64,000 bases of DNA, from the NCBI RefSeq assembly GCF_002117935.1, contig NZ_BDJE01000017.1, positions 158,785 to 222,784 on the forward strand, given 5' to 3'. This stretch comes from Nocardioides sp. PD653-B2. GTDB taxonomy: Bacteria > Actinomycetota > Actinomycetes > Propionibacteriales > Nocardioidaceae. The translations under genes and the position numbers were made by a program. The notes under the pieces were generated by a model. It ran no database searches and had not been told where the DNA came from. It saw only the letters and a program-made list of their open reading frames with translations. Positions 29,969-38,291 of the stretch are shown one piece after another. Positions within the stretch are counted from its first letter, which is position 1, and each line of letters starts with the position of its first letter.

Positions 29969-30946
29969 ATGCCCTCGAAGCCGCCGTCGGTCGAGATCGA
30001 GGTGGACGACCGGGTGGTCCGGGTCAGCAACCCCGACCGGGTCTACTTCCCTCCCACGAGATCAGGGGAGTCGGGTGCCACGAAGCTCGACCTGGTCGAG
30101 TACTACCTCGCCGTCGGTCCGGGCATCGTCAACGCGCTCTTCGAGCGGCCGTGCATGCTGCACCGATTCCCCAAGGGGCTGGCCGGCGACAAGGTGCACC
30201 AGAAGCGGCTGCCGGCCGGCGCGCCGCCGTGGGTGGAGACCGTGCAGCTGCACTTCCCGCGATGGAACCGGACCGCCGACGAGCTGTGCGTGACCGAGCT
30301 CGGCAGCGTGATCTGGGCGGTGCAGATGTCGACGGTCGAGTTCCACCCGTGGAACAGCCGCCGCGAGGACACCGAGAAGCCCGACGAGTGGCGGATCGAC
30401 CTCGACCCCGGCCCGCTGTGCGACTTCGACACCGTACGGCGCGTGGCGCACGTCGCCCACGAGGTGCTCGACGAGCTCGGCGCGGTCGGCTACCCGAAGA
30501 CCAGCGGCGGGTCCGGGATGCACGTCTACGTCCGGATCCCGCCCGACCACGGCTTCCAGGACGTACGCCGGGCCGCGCTCGCGTTCGCGCGTGAGGTCGA
30601 GCGGCGCGCCCCCGACGACGTCACCACCACCTGGTGGCGCAAGGACCGCGACCCCCACCACCTCTTCGTCGACTACAACCAGAACGCCCGCGACCACACC
30701 ATCGCGGCGGCCTACTCCGTGCGCGGCGTCCCGGACGCCCGGGTGTCGACCCCGATCCGCTGGGACGAGGTCGACGACGTCGACCCGCACGACTTCACGC
30801 TCTTCACCGTGCCCGACCGCTTCGCCGAGCTCGGCGACCTGCACGCCGACATCGACGACCACCCGTTCGACATCGCTCCACTCCTGGAGTGGGCCGATCG
30901 GGACGAGGCGGCCGGTGCCGGACCGCCCGTCGAGCCCGACGAATAG
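29969..30946 (+). CDS. Stand-alone LigD-type primase/polymerase (AEP family)
   Basis: This 325-residue protein is the polymerase domain of LigD without ligase or nuclease domains. The catalytic metal-binding motif is WRIDLDPGP (Asp144, Asp146), followed by KTSGGSGMHVYVRIP and the late motif LFVDYNQNARDHTIAAAYSVR. Such enzymes extend primers and fill gaps during DNA break repair, preferring ribonucleotides. It may work with a Ku/ligase system located elsewhere; none is in the window. It is followed by rpe and a Hen1/Pnkp RNA repair pair, so a shared repair role is possible but unproven. Confidence 0.9.
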   Translation: MPSKPPSVEIEVDDRVVRVSNPDRVYFPPTRSGESGATKLDLVEYYLAVGPGIVNALFERPCMLHRFPKGLAGDKVHQKRLPAGAPPWVETVQLHFPRWNRTADELCVTELGSVIWAVQMSTVEFHPWNSRREDTEKPDEWRIDLDPGPLCDFDTVRRVAHVAHEVLDELGAVGYPKTSGGSGMHVYVRIPPDHGFQDVRRAALAFAREVERRAPDDVTTTWWRKDRDPHHLFVDYNQNARDHTIAAAYSVRGVPDARVSTPIRWDEVDDVDPHDFTLFTVPDRFAELGDLHADIDDHPFDIAPLLEWADRDEAAGAGPPVEPDE

Positions 30947-30949
30947 GCT
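30944..30949 (+). promoter_or_regulatory. -10 box for a leaderless rpe transcript
   Basis: TAGGCT overlaps the stop codon of the upstream gene and ends 6 nt before the GTG at 30956, with no Shine-Dalgarno sequence in between. Confidence 0.55.
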
Positions 30950-30955
30950 GCTCCC

Positions 30956-31621
30956 GTGGGCATCCAGATCACTCCGAGCATCCTCAACGCCGACTTCGCC
31001 GACCTCGGCGCGGAGGTCGCGCGGATCGGCAGCGCCGACTGGGTCCACGTGGACGTGATGGACAACCACTTCGTCCCGAACCTGACGTTCGGCCCGGCGA
31101 TGGTCGAGGCGCTCGCCCGCGCGACCGACGTACCCCTCGACGCGCACCTGATGATCGAGGACGCCGACCGCAACGCGCTGGCCTATGTCGAGGCCGGCTG
31201 CGGGTCGGTGACCTTCCACGTCGAGGCCGCAGCCGCGCCGGTGCGCCTGGCCCGCGAGATCCGCGCGCACGGCGCCCGGGCGAGCATGGCCCTGAAGCCG
31301 GCCACGCCGATCGAGCCCTACGAGGACCTGCTGTCCGAGCTCGACATGCTGCTGATCATGACCGTCGAGCCGGGCTTCGGCGGCCAGAAGTTCCTCGACC
31401 TGTGCCTGCCGAAGATCCGGCGCGCCCGCCAGCTGATGGACAAGCACGGCGTGGAGACCTGGCTCCAGGTCGACGGCGGCGTCTCGCTCGACACGATCGA
31501 GCGCTGTGTCGAGGCCGGCGCGGACGTGTTCGTCGCGGGATCCGCCGTCTACTCCGCCGACGACCCGGACCGGATGGTGGCCGAGCTGCGCGCCGCGGCC
31601 GAGGCGGCCGTCTCCGCCTGA
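30956..31621 (+). CDS. rpe: Ribulose-phosphate 3-epimerase
   Basis: This 221-residue TIM-barrel enzyme interconverts ribulose 5-phosphate and xylulose 5-phosphate in the pentose phosphate pathway. Motifs include [14 protein letters not shown], the catalytic and metal-binding [40 protein letters not shown] and QVDGGVS. The GTG at 30956 is 6 nt from a TAGGCT box, so the mRNA is probably leaderless. Rpe often lies near rib or rsmB genes in actinobacteria, which fits here. Confidence 0.96.
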   Translation: MGIQITPSILNADFADLGAEVARIGSADWVHVDVMDNHFVPNLTFGPAMVEALARATDVPLDAHLMIEDADRNALAYVEAGCGSVTFHVEAAAAPVRLAREIRAHGARASMALKPATPIEPYEDLLSELDMLLIMTVEPGFGGQKFLDLCLPKIRRARQLMDKHGVETWLQVDGGVSLDTIERCVEAGADVFVAGSAVYSADDPDRMVAELRAAAEAAVSA

Positions 31622-31670
31622 CCGCGGATATCCCGGCGACGGGTGGCCGGCCGGCAGGCAGACTGTCCCG

Positions 31671-33038
31671 GTGCTCCTGACCATCTCCACGACGCTCGCG
31701 CCCGCGCGCGACCTGGGGTACCTGCTGCACAAGCACCCCGACCGGGTGCAGGAGTTCAGCCAGTCCTTCGGTGCCGCCACCGTGCTGTTCCCCGTGGCCA
31801 CCGACGAGCGCACCACGGCGGCGCTGGTGCTCGACGTCGACCCGGTCCGGCTGGCCCGGTCGCGACCGCGCAACGCCCCCGACTTCAGCCTGGCGCAGTG
31901 CGTCAACGACCGGTCGTACGCCGCGTCCTCGCTGCTGGCGGTCGCCCTCGGCGACGTGTTCACCACGGCCCGCAGCGGCCGCTGCAACGCCCGCCAGGAG
32001 CTCGCCGACTCCGCGATCCCGCTGGAGCTGGAGCTCCCGGTCCTGCCCTGCCGGGGCGGCGTCGAGGTCGCTCACCGGCTGTTCGAGCCGCTCGGGTGGG
32101 TCGTCGAGGCCGACCCGCTGCCGCTCGACGAGCGGTTCCCGGAGTGGGGCGACTCCCGCTACGTCCGGCTCCGGCTGACCGGCACGGTCCGGCTCGCCGA
32201 CGCTCTCAACCAGCTCTACGTGCTGCTGCCGGTGCTCGACGAGTCCAAGCACTACTGGCAGGCCGCGGACGAGGTCGACAAGCTGATCCGCTCGGGCGGC
32301 GAGTGGCTGGCCACCCACCCCGAACGCGAGCTGATCACGCGGCGCTACCTGGCCCGCACCGGCCTGGCCCGGGCCGCGCTCGCACGCCTCGCGGAGCTCG
32401 ACGACGAGTCGCCCGACGAGGCCGAGCGCGCGGACCGACCCGCGCCGCTCAACACCCGACGCCGCGACGCCGTCCTGGCGACCCTCGCCGAGCTGAAGGC
32501 CGGCACGGTGATCGACCTCGGCTGCGGCGAGGGGCAGCTCGTTGCCGCGCTGCTGGACGACCCGTCGTACTCCAAGGTCGCGGGCATGGAGGTCTCCAGC
32601 CAGGCGCTGCGCCGGGCCGCACGGTCGCTGCGGGTCGACGACATGGGCGAGCGGCGGGCCGAACGGTTGGAGCTCTTCCAGGGCTCGTTGACCTACGAGG
32701 ACCCCCGCCTGGCCGGCTACGACGCCGCCGTCCTCATGGAGGTCGTCGAGCACGTCGACCCGTCGCGGCTCGGCGCCCTGGAGCACGTGGTCTTCGCCGC
32801 CGCCCGCCCGGGTGCGGTGCTCGTGACGACCCCCAACGCCGACTTCAACCCGCGCTACGAGCACCTGGTCGGCATGCGGCACCCCGACCATCGCTTCGAG
32901 TGGACCCGCGCCGAGCTGGCGGCCTGGGCCGGAGGCGTGGCCGAGCGGCACGGGTACTCGGTCGAGCTGCGCGGCATCGGCGAGGCCGACCCCGAGCTCG
33001 GCGCGCCGACCCAGCTGGCGGTGTTCCGCCGTGGCTGA
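31671..33038 (+). CDS. hen1: 3'-terminal RNA ribose 2'-O-methyltransferase Hen1
   Basis: This 455-residue bacterial Hen1 has an N-terminal Pnkp-interacting/activating domain and a C-terminal methyltransferase domain (from about residue 255). The SAM motif is VIDLGCGEGQLVAALL. The metal-binding Hen1 signature is present: MEVVEHVDP and later GMRHPDHRFEWTR, with TTPNADFN. Hen1 methylates the 2'-OH at the break before Pnkp seals it, so the repaired RNA resists re-cleavage. The GTG at 31671 is 6 nt after CAGACT, a possible leaderless -10. It overlaps pnkp by 8 bp. Confidence 0.93.
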   Translation: MLLTISTTLAPARDLGYLLHKHPDRVQEFSQSFGAATVLFPVATDERTTAALVLDVDPVRLARSRPRNAPDFSLAQCVNDRSYAASSLLAVALGDVFTTARSGRCNARQELADSAIPLELELPVLPCRGGVEVAHRLFEPLGWVVEADPLPLDERFPEWGDSRYVRLRLTGTVRLADALNQLYVLLPVLDESKHYWQAADEVDKLIRSGGEWLATHPERELITRRYLARTGLARAALARLAELDDESPDEAERADRPAPLNTRRRDAVLATLAELKAGTVIDLGCGEGQLVAALLDDPSYSKVAGMEVSSQALRRAARSLRVDDMGERRAERLELFQGSLTYEDPRLAGYDAAVLMEVVEHVDPSRLGALEHVVFAAARPGAVLVTTPNADFNPRYEHLVGMRHPDHRFEWTRAELAAWAGGVAERHGYSVELRGIGEADPELGAPTQLAVFRRG

Positions 33039-35562
33039 GATCCGGGTCCCCGACCGGGGGCTGGTGCTCCTGGTCGGCGTGTCCGGCAGCGGGAAGTCGA
33101 CCTTCGCCGCGCGGCACTTCCTGCCGACGCAGGTCGTCTCCAGCGACTTCTGCCGCGGCCTGGTCGCCGACGACGAGAACGACCAGGACGCCACCCGGGA
33201 CGCCTTCGACGTCCTGCACTACATCGTCGGTACCCGGCTGCGCCGCGGCCTGCTGACCGTCGTCGACGCCACCAACGTCCAACAGGCCGCGCGCGCCGCC
33301 CTGATCGAGCTCGCCAGGGACCACGACGTGCTGGTCGATGCGATCGTCCTGGACGTGCCCGAGGCCGTCGCCCAGGAGCGCAACCGGCACCGGCCCGACC
33401 GCGCCTTCGGCGGCCACGTCGTCGCCCGTCAGCACCGTGACCTCCACCAGGGCCTGTCCCGGATGGGGCGGCGGATGCGCCGGGTGCACGTCCTGCGCGG
33501 CGAGGAGGAGATCGCGGCCGCGACCGTGGTCACCGAGCGGTCCTGGAACGACCGCCGTGACCTGACCGGTCCGTTCGACATCGTCGGCGACGTGCACGGC
33601 TGCGCGTCCGAGCTGCGCACGCTGCTCACCGACCTGGGCTGGTCCGTCGAGGCCGACGAGCGGGGACGGCCGAACGGTGCGACCCACCCGGAGGGACGTA
33701 CGGCGGTCTTCGTCGGCGATCTGGTCGACCGCGGGCCGGACACGCCCGGCGTGCTCCGTCTGGTGATGGGCATGGTCGCCGCCGGCACCGCTCTCTGCGT
33801 CAGCGGCAACCACGAGGCCAAGCTGGTGCGCGCCCTGGAGGGCAACGACGTCACCGTCTCCCACGGTCTCGCCGAGTCGCTGGCGCAGCTCGCCGAGGGG
33901 CCGGACGACTTCCGTACCGCGGCGCTGGCCTTCATGAGGGGGCTGATCAGCCACTACGTGCTCGACGACGGACGGCTGGTCGTCGCCCACGCCGGGCTGA
34001 AGGAGGCCTACCACGGCCGGTCGTCGGGGCGGGTCCGCTCGTTCGCGCTCTACGGCGACACCACGGGCGAGACCGACGAGTTCGGGCTGCCCGTCCGCTA
34101 CCCCTGGGCGCGCGAGTACCGCGGCCGGGCGATGGTCGCCTACGGCCACACGCCCGTGCCGGAGACCGAGTGGGTCAACAACACCATCTGCCTCGACACC
34201 GGCGTCGTGTTCGGCGGCGCGCTGACGGCGCTGCGCTACCCGACGAAGGAGATCGTGTCGGTCCCGGCAGAGCAGCAGTGGTTCGAGCCGGTCCGCCCCC
34301 TGGCGAAGCCGACCGCGGGCCGCGAGCCCGGCACCCTGCGCCTGGACGACGTGCTGACCCTCGGGGGCCCGACCTGGCTCACCACCACCCGGGCCGGCAA
34401 GGTGAAGGTCCCTGAAGAGAACGCCGCGGCCGCCCTGGAGATCATGAGCCGATTCGCCGTCGACCCGCGCTGGCTGGTGCACCTGCCCGCGACGATGGCG
34501 CCGGCGCCGGCCACTCAGGAGGGCGGCCCCCTCGAGCACCAGGTCCTCGAGCACCCCGAGCGCGCGTTCGACGCCTACGCCAGGGCCGGCGTGACCCGGG
34601 TCGTGTGCGAGGAGAAGCACATGGGCTCGCGCGCGATCGCCGTCCTCACCCGCGACCCGGACGTGGCCGAGCGTCGCTTCGGGATCACGGACGGCACGTC
34701 GGGCACCGTGCACACCCGGACCGGCCGCCCGTTCTTCGACGCCGGCCTCACCGCGACGCTGGTCGACCGGCTGCGCCGCGCGTGCGGTCCGCTCCTCGAC
34801 GCGCTCGACAGCGACTGGCTCGTCCTCGATGCCGAGCTGCTCCCGTGGTCGGCGAAGGCACTCGGCCTGGTCCGCGAGCAGTACGCCTCGGTCGGCGCGG
34901 CCGCGCACCACGCCCTGCCCGCGGTCCAGGCCGTCCTCGCGACCGCCGCGGCCCGAGGGCTCGACGTCGCCGACCTGGCCGAGCGCACGACCCGGCGTAC
35001 GGCGTCGGCGGAGGCGTTCCGTGACGTCTACGCGGCCTACTGCACGCCGACCGACGGGCTCGACGGCGTCACGCTCGCGCCGTTCCAGGTGCTCGCCGCC
35101 GAAGGCCGCACGCTCGCGCTCACCGAGCCGCACCCGTGGCACCTCGAGCAGCTCGCCCGCATCGACGACCCGCTGGTGCGACCCACCCGGCACCGGTTCG
35201 TCGAGCTGTCGTCGACCGCCGAGCGGGACGCCGCGACCCGGTGGTGGCTCGAGCTGACCGAGTCCGGGGGAGAGGGCATGGTCGTGAAGCCGGCGCACCT
35301 CGTCGGCCGCGGTGTGCAGCCCGGCCTCAAGGTGCGCGGCCGCGACTATCTCCGGCTCGTCTACGGTCCCGACTACCTCGACTCCCTGCACCTGCTGCGT
35401 GGCCGCAACACCGGCAAGAAGGGCAGCCTCGCGCTGCGCGAGCACGGCCTCGGGCTGGAGTCGCTGAGCCTGTTCGTCGACCGCGAGCCGCTGTGGCGGG
35501 TGCACCAGGCGGTCTTCGCGGTGCTCGCCCTCGAGTCGGAGCCCGTCGACCCGCGCCTCTAG
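33031..35562 (+). CDS. pnkp: Polynucleotide kinase-phosphatase-ligase (bacterial Pnkp)
   Basis: This 843-residue three-domain RNA end-healing and sealing enzyme is complete. The N-terminal kinase has the P-loop GVSGSGKSTF (Lys22, Ser23) and SSDFCR. The central metallophosphoesterase has GDVHGC (Asp187, His189), VGDLVDRG (Asp230) and GNHE (Asn260). The C-terminal ligase/adenylyltransferase carries the lysine nucleophile in EEKHMGSRA (about Lys529) and GEGMVVKP. It repairs 5'-OH and 2',3'-cyclic phosphate breaks, as left by tRNA-cutting ribotoxins, together with Hen1. The start GTG overlaps hen1, so the two subunits are probably co-translated. Confidence 0.95.
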   Translation: MAEIRVPDRGLVLLVGVSGSGKSTFAARHFLPTQVVSSDFCRGLVADDENDQDATRDAFDVLHYIVGTRLRRGLLTVVDATNVQQAARAALIELARDHDVLVDAIVLDVPEAVAQERNRHRPDRAFGGHVVARQHRDLHQGLSRMGRRMRRVHVLRGEEEIAAATVVTERSWNDRRDLTGPFDIVGDVHGCASELRTLLTDLGWSVEADERGRPNGATHPEGRTAVFVGDLVDRGPDTPGVLRLVMGMVAAGTALCVSGNHEAKLVRALEGNDVTVSHGLAESLAQLAEGPDDFRTAALAFMRGLISHYVLDDGRLVVAHAGLKEAYHGRSSGRVRSFALYGDTTGETDEFGLPVRYPWAREYRGRAMVAYGHTPVPETEWVNNTICLDTGVVFGGALTALRYPTKEIVSVPAEQQWFEPVRPLAKPTAGREPGTLRLDDVLTLGGPTWLTTTRAGKVKVPEENAAAALEIMSRFAVDPRWLVHLPATMAPAPATQEGGPLEHQVLEHPERAFDAYARAGVTRVVCEEKHMGSRAIAVLTRDPDVAERRFGITDGTSGTVHTRTGRPFFDAGLTATLVDRLRRACGPLLDALDSDWLVLDAELLPWSAKALGLVREQYASVGAAAHHALPAVQAVLATAAARGLDVADLAERTTRRTASAEAFRDVYAAYCTPTDGLDGVTLAPFQVLAAEGRTLALTEPHPWHLEQLARIDDPLVRPTRHRFVELSSTAERDAATRWWLELTESGGEGMVVKPAHLVGRGVQPGLKVRGRDYLRLVYGPDYLDSLHLLRGRNTGKKGSLALREHGLGLESLSLFVDREPLWRVHQAVFAVLALESEPVDPRL

Positions 35563-35710
35563 CAGCGGCGCGCGGCAGCCGGCGACGATGCCGCTCGTCG
35601 CTGCGCCGACGGTGTACCCGGCCCGAGTGTCCGGGCGTCTCACGCTGTGGCCCGCGTCACGGCTCCCGGCGCTGGTCGCTGTGGCAGACTCGACCTGACG
35701 AGTTTTCGAG

Positions 35711-35866
35711 CTCGCGTGCTCTGGGGTCGGTGTAATTCCGAGCCGGCGGTGACTGGACGAAGCTTCTTCATCCAGAAGTCCGCGACCCGGTCACAGCCAG
35801 TGACCGGTTGACCAGGTGAGATTCCTGGACCGACGGTCAAAGTCCGGATGGGAAGCGCACGCACGG
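35711..35866 (+). ncRNA. FMN riboswitch (RFN element)
   Basis: The conserved core is unmistakable: CTCTGGGGTCGGTGTAATTC then CGAGCCGGCGGT at the 5' side, and GTCAAAGTCCGGATGGGAAG at the 3' side. Intervening stems are present, for example CTGGA/TCCAG near 35752-35784. It lies upstream of ribD and should switch off riboflavin synthesis and transport when FMN is high. The preceding stretch 35563-35710 holds no gene; CAGACT at about 35684 may be the promoter -10. Confidence 0.95.
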
Positions 35867-35876
35867 CGACCATGAG

Positions 35877-35938
35877 CCCTCCGGGGTCCCCGGTGTCGCC
35901 CGTCGCCCCGGAGTCCGTGACACGACCGGACCGGAGGG
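35877..35938 (+). promoter_or_regulatory. Candidate expression platform of the FMN riboswitch
   Basis: CTCCGGGG (35879-35886) can pair with CCCCGGAG (35906-35913). Alternatively CCCTCCGG (35877-35884) can pair with CCGGAGGG (35931-35938), which is the ribD ribosome-binding site. The two helices share the same left strand and exclude each other, so a translational on/off switch is likely. This is inferred from base pairing only. Confidence 0.5.
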
Positions 35939-35943
35939 GTGAG

Positions 35944-36990
35944 ATGACGTTCACCGCTGCAGAGCAGGCCGCCATGCGGCGCGCGCTCGAGCTCGCGGCG
36001 ACGCCCGGCGTCCCGCTCGGGCCCAACCCGCGGGTCGGCTGCGTGCTGCTCGACGAGGACGGCCGCACGGTCGCCGAGGGCTTCCACCGCGGTGCCGGCA
36101 CCGCCCACGCGGAGGCCGACGCGCTCTCCCATGCAGGAGACCGGGCCCGGGGCACCACCGCCGTCGTCACCCTCGAGCCCTGCAACCACACCGGCCGCAC
36201 CGGTCCGTGCGCCGAGGCGCTGGTCGCCGCCGGCGTACGCCGGGTCGTCTTCGCCCAGCCCGACCCCAACCCGGCGGCGGCCGGGGGGGCCGACACCCTG
36301 CGCGCCGCCGGCGTCGAGGTCGAGTCGGGACTTCTGGCCGTCGAGTCCGGACTTCTGAACGAGGTCTGGACCTTCGCCGTCGAGCACGGCCGCCCCTTCG
36401 TCACCTGGAAGTTCGCGACCAGCCTCGACGGCCGCAGCGCCGCCGCCGACGGCACCAGCCGCTGGGTCAGCTCCCGGGCTGCGCGCCTCGACACCCACCG
36501 GCTCCGTGCGCTCTGCGACGTGATGCTGGTCGGCAGCAACACCGTCGCGGTCGACGACCCGCTCCTGACCGTGCGCGACGAGCGAGACCAGCCGCTGGGC
36601 CGCCAGCCGCTGCGCGCGGTGATGGGGGAGCGCGACCTCGACCCCGGCAGCCGGATCTTCGCTCAGTCCACCGCTGGGGACGCCGAGAGCCTCCAGCTCC
36701 GCACGCGTGACCCCGAGAAGGCGCTCGCCGAGCTCTACGCCCGTGGCCGCCAGCACGTCTTCCTCGAGGGCGGGCCGACCCTGGCCGCGGCCTTCCTGCG
36801 CGCCGGGCTGGTCGACGAGATCGTCGCGTACGTCGCGCCGATGCTGCTCGGCGCCGGCCGCTCCTCGGTCGCCGACCTCGGAATCACCACCATCGCCGAC
36901 GCGTTGCGTCCCCGGGTCATCGACGTCACCGTGCTCGAGCACGACCCCGAGCACAACGTCCGGCTCACGCTCGCACCAGAGAGGACCTGA
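35944..36990 (+). CDS. ribD: Bifunctional diaminohydroxyphosphoribosylaminopyrimidine deaminase / reductase
   Basis: This 348-residue enzyme carries out the second and third steps of riboflavin synthesis. The N-terminal deaminase has the zinc site HAEADAL and LEPCNHTGRTGPC. The C-terminal reductase begins near FVTWKFATSLDGRSAAADG and contains HVFLEGGPTLAAAF. Between the domains a 21-bp tandem duplication encodes VESGLLA-VESGLLN (residues 126-139). The ATG at 35944 is chosen because GGAGGGG precedes it and homology starts there; in-frame ATGs at 35848 and 35872 lie in the leader. Confidence 0.95.
   Translation: MTFTAAEQAAMRRALELAATPGVPLGPNPRVGCVLLDEDGRTVAEGFHRGAGTAHAEADALSHAGDRARGTTAVVTLEPCNHTGRTGPCAEALVAAGVRRVVFAQPDPNPAAAGGADTLRAAGVEVESGLLAVESGLLNEVWTFAVEHGRPFVTWKFATSLDGRSAAADGTSRWVSSRAARLDTHRLRALCDVMLVGSNTVAVDDPLLTVRDERDQPLGRQPLRAVMGERDLDPGSRIFAQSTAGDAESLQLRTRDPEKALAELYARGRQHVFLEGGPTLAAAFLRAGLVDEIVAYVAPMLLGAGRSSVADLGITTIADALRPRVIDVTVLEHDPEHNVRLTLAPERT
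36319..36360 (+). repeat. 21-bp tandem duplication in ribD
   Basis: Two adjacent 21-base units (GTCGAGTCGGGACTTCTGGCC and a copy with three changes) encode VESGLLA and VESGLLN at the junction of the deaminase and reductase domains. The frame is preserved. It probably arose by slippage, extending the linker helix by two turns. Confidence 0.75.
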
Positions 36991-37593
36991 ATGTTCACCG
37001 GAATCGTCGAGGAGCTCGGCACCGTCGCGGCCATCGAGGACCAGGGCGACGCCATCCGCCTCACCATCCGTGCGAGCACCGTGCTCGAGGACGCCGGCCT
37101 CGGCGACTCGATCTCGGTCAACGGTTGCTGCCTCACCGTCACCGAGCACGACGGCGTGACGTGGACCGCCGATGTCATGCAGGAGACCCTCGACAAGACC
37201 AGCCTGTACGGCGTGCAGCCCGGCGACCGGGTGAACCTCGAGCGTGCGGTGACCGCCCACACGCGGCTGGGCGGCCACATCGTCCAGGGCCACGTCGACG
37301 GCGTCGGCACCATCGTGAGCCGGACGCCCAGCGAGCACTGGGAGGTCGTCGAGATCTCGCTGCCGACCGCGCTGAGCCGCTACCTCGTCGACAAGGGCTC
37401 GATCACCGTCGACGGCGTCAGCCTGACCGTGGTCGAGGCGAAGGACGAGAGCTTCACGGTCAGCCTGATCCCCGAGACGCTGGCCCGCACGACGCTGGGC
37501 TCCCGCCGGCCCGGGGACCGGGTCAACCTCGAGGTCGACGTGATCGCCAAGTACGTCGAGAAGCTCCTGCCGTACGGCAAGGAGACGGCATGA
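36991..37593 (+). CDS. ribE: Riboflavin synthase alpha subunit
   Basis: This 200-residue protein has the two repeated lumazine-binding barrels of riboflavin synthase: [12 protein letters not shown] with [15 protein letters not shown], and [11 protein letters not shown] with [14 protein letters not shown]. It converts two molecules of 6,7-dimethyl-8-ribityllumazine to riboflavin. It starts directly after the ribD stop and overlaps the transporter gene by 4 bp. It is controlled by the upstream FMN riboswitch as part of the operon. Confidence 0.97.
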   Translation: MFTGIVEELGTVAAIEDQGDAIRLTIRASTVLEDAGLGDSISVNGCCLTVTEHDGVTWTADVMQETLDKTSLYGVQPGDRVNLERAVTAHTRLGGHIVQGHVDGVGTIVSRTPSEHWEVVEISLPTALSRYLVDKGSITVDGVSLTVVEAKDESFTVSLIPETLARTTLGSRRPGDRVNLEVDVIAKYVEKLLPYGKETA

Positions 37594-38291
37594 GCACCCT
37601 GTCGTCGTTCTACGACGCGCATCTGACCATCTCCGGCCACCAGATCACCTGGCGCGAGATCGTCGGCAACACGTTCGGCTTCGCCTCCGCTGTCGGTGGG
37701 CTGCGCCGGCGGGTGTGGGCGTGGCCGGTCGGCATCGTCGGCAACGTGCTCCTGTTCACCGTGTTCGTCGCGGCGACCTTCGACGCCCAGGCCCAGCAGC
37801 CGCTCTTCGGCCAGGCGGGCCGCCAGGTCTTCTTCATCATCACGAGCATCTACGGCTGGCAGCGCTGGCAGGAGGCCAAGCGGGCCCACGGTGGGGGAGA
37901 CGTCCCGGCGATCGACCCGCGCTGGGCCACCGCCCGCGAGCGGGTCGGGTACCTCCTGACCGCCGCGGCCGGGATCCTGGTCTGCCAGTGGGTGTTCACG
38001 GTCGTCGGCGCCGGCTGGCCCGCGCCGCGCTGGTACTACTGGTGCGACGCCTGGATCTTCGTGGGCTCGATGCTCGCGACCTACGCGATGGCCCGCGGCT
38101 GGAACGACTTCTGGCTCGCCTGGATCGCCGTCGACCTGGTCGGCGTGCCGCTCCTGTGGCACTCGGGCTACTACCCCTCGGCGATCCTCTACGTCTTCTA
38201 CGGCGCGCTCTGCGTGGCCGGCTTCATCACCTGGTGGCGCGCCACCGCGGCCGCACCCGGCCAGTCACTCCGAGAGAAGGTCCCCGCATGA
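37590..38291 (+). CDS. ribM: PnuC-family vitamin transporter, probably riboflavin (RibM/PnuX)
   Basis: This 233-residue integral membrane protein of the PnuC family has about seven helices and conserved tryptophans: [25 protein letters not shown] and [21 protein letters not shown]. PnuC members usually import nicotinamide riboside. In Streptomyces and Corynebacterium a PnuC-like protein encoded under an FMN riboswitch (RibM/PnuX) imports riboflavin. Its place inside the rib operon, overlapping ribE and ribBA by 4 bp, makes riboflavin the best guess. Confidence 0.83.
   Translation: MSTLSSFYDAHLTISGHQITWREIVGNTFGFASAVGGLRRRVWAWPVGIVGNVLLFTVFVAATFDAQAQQPLFGQAGRQVFFIITSIYGWQRWQEAKRAHGGGDVPAIDPRWATARERVGYLLTAAAGILVCQWVFTVVGAGWPAPRWYYWCDAWIFVGSMLATYAMARGWNDFWLAWIAVDLVGVPLLWHSGYYPSAILYVFYGALCVAGFITWWRATAAAPGQSLREKVPA

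Noticed and set aside
35848..35943. Upstream ATG codons in frame with ribD
   Set aside because: They lie in the riboswitch or its expression platform and would add residues without homology; ATG 35944 has a good ribosome-binding site.
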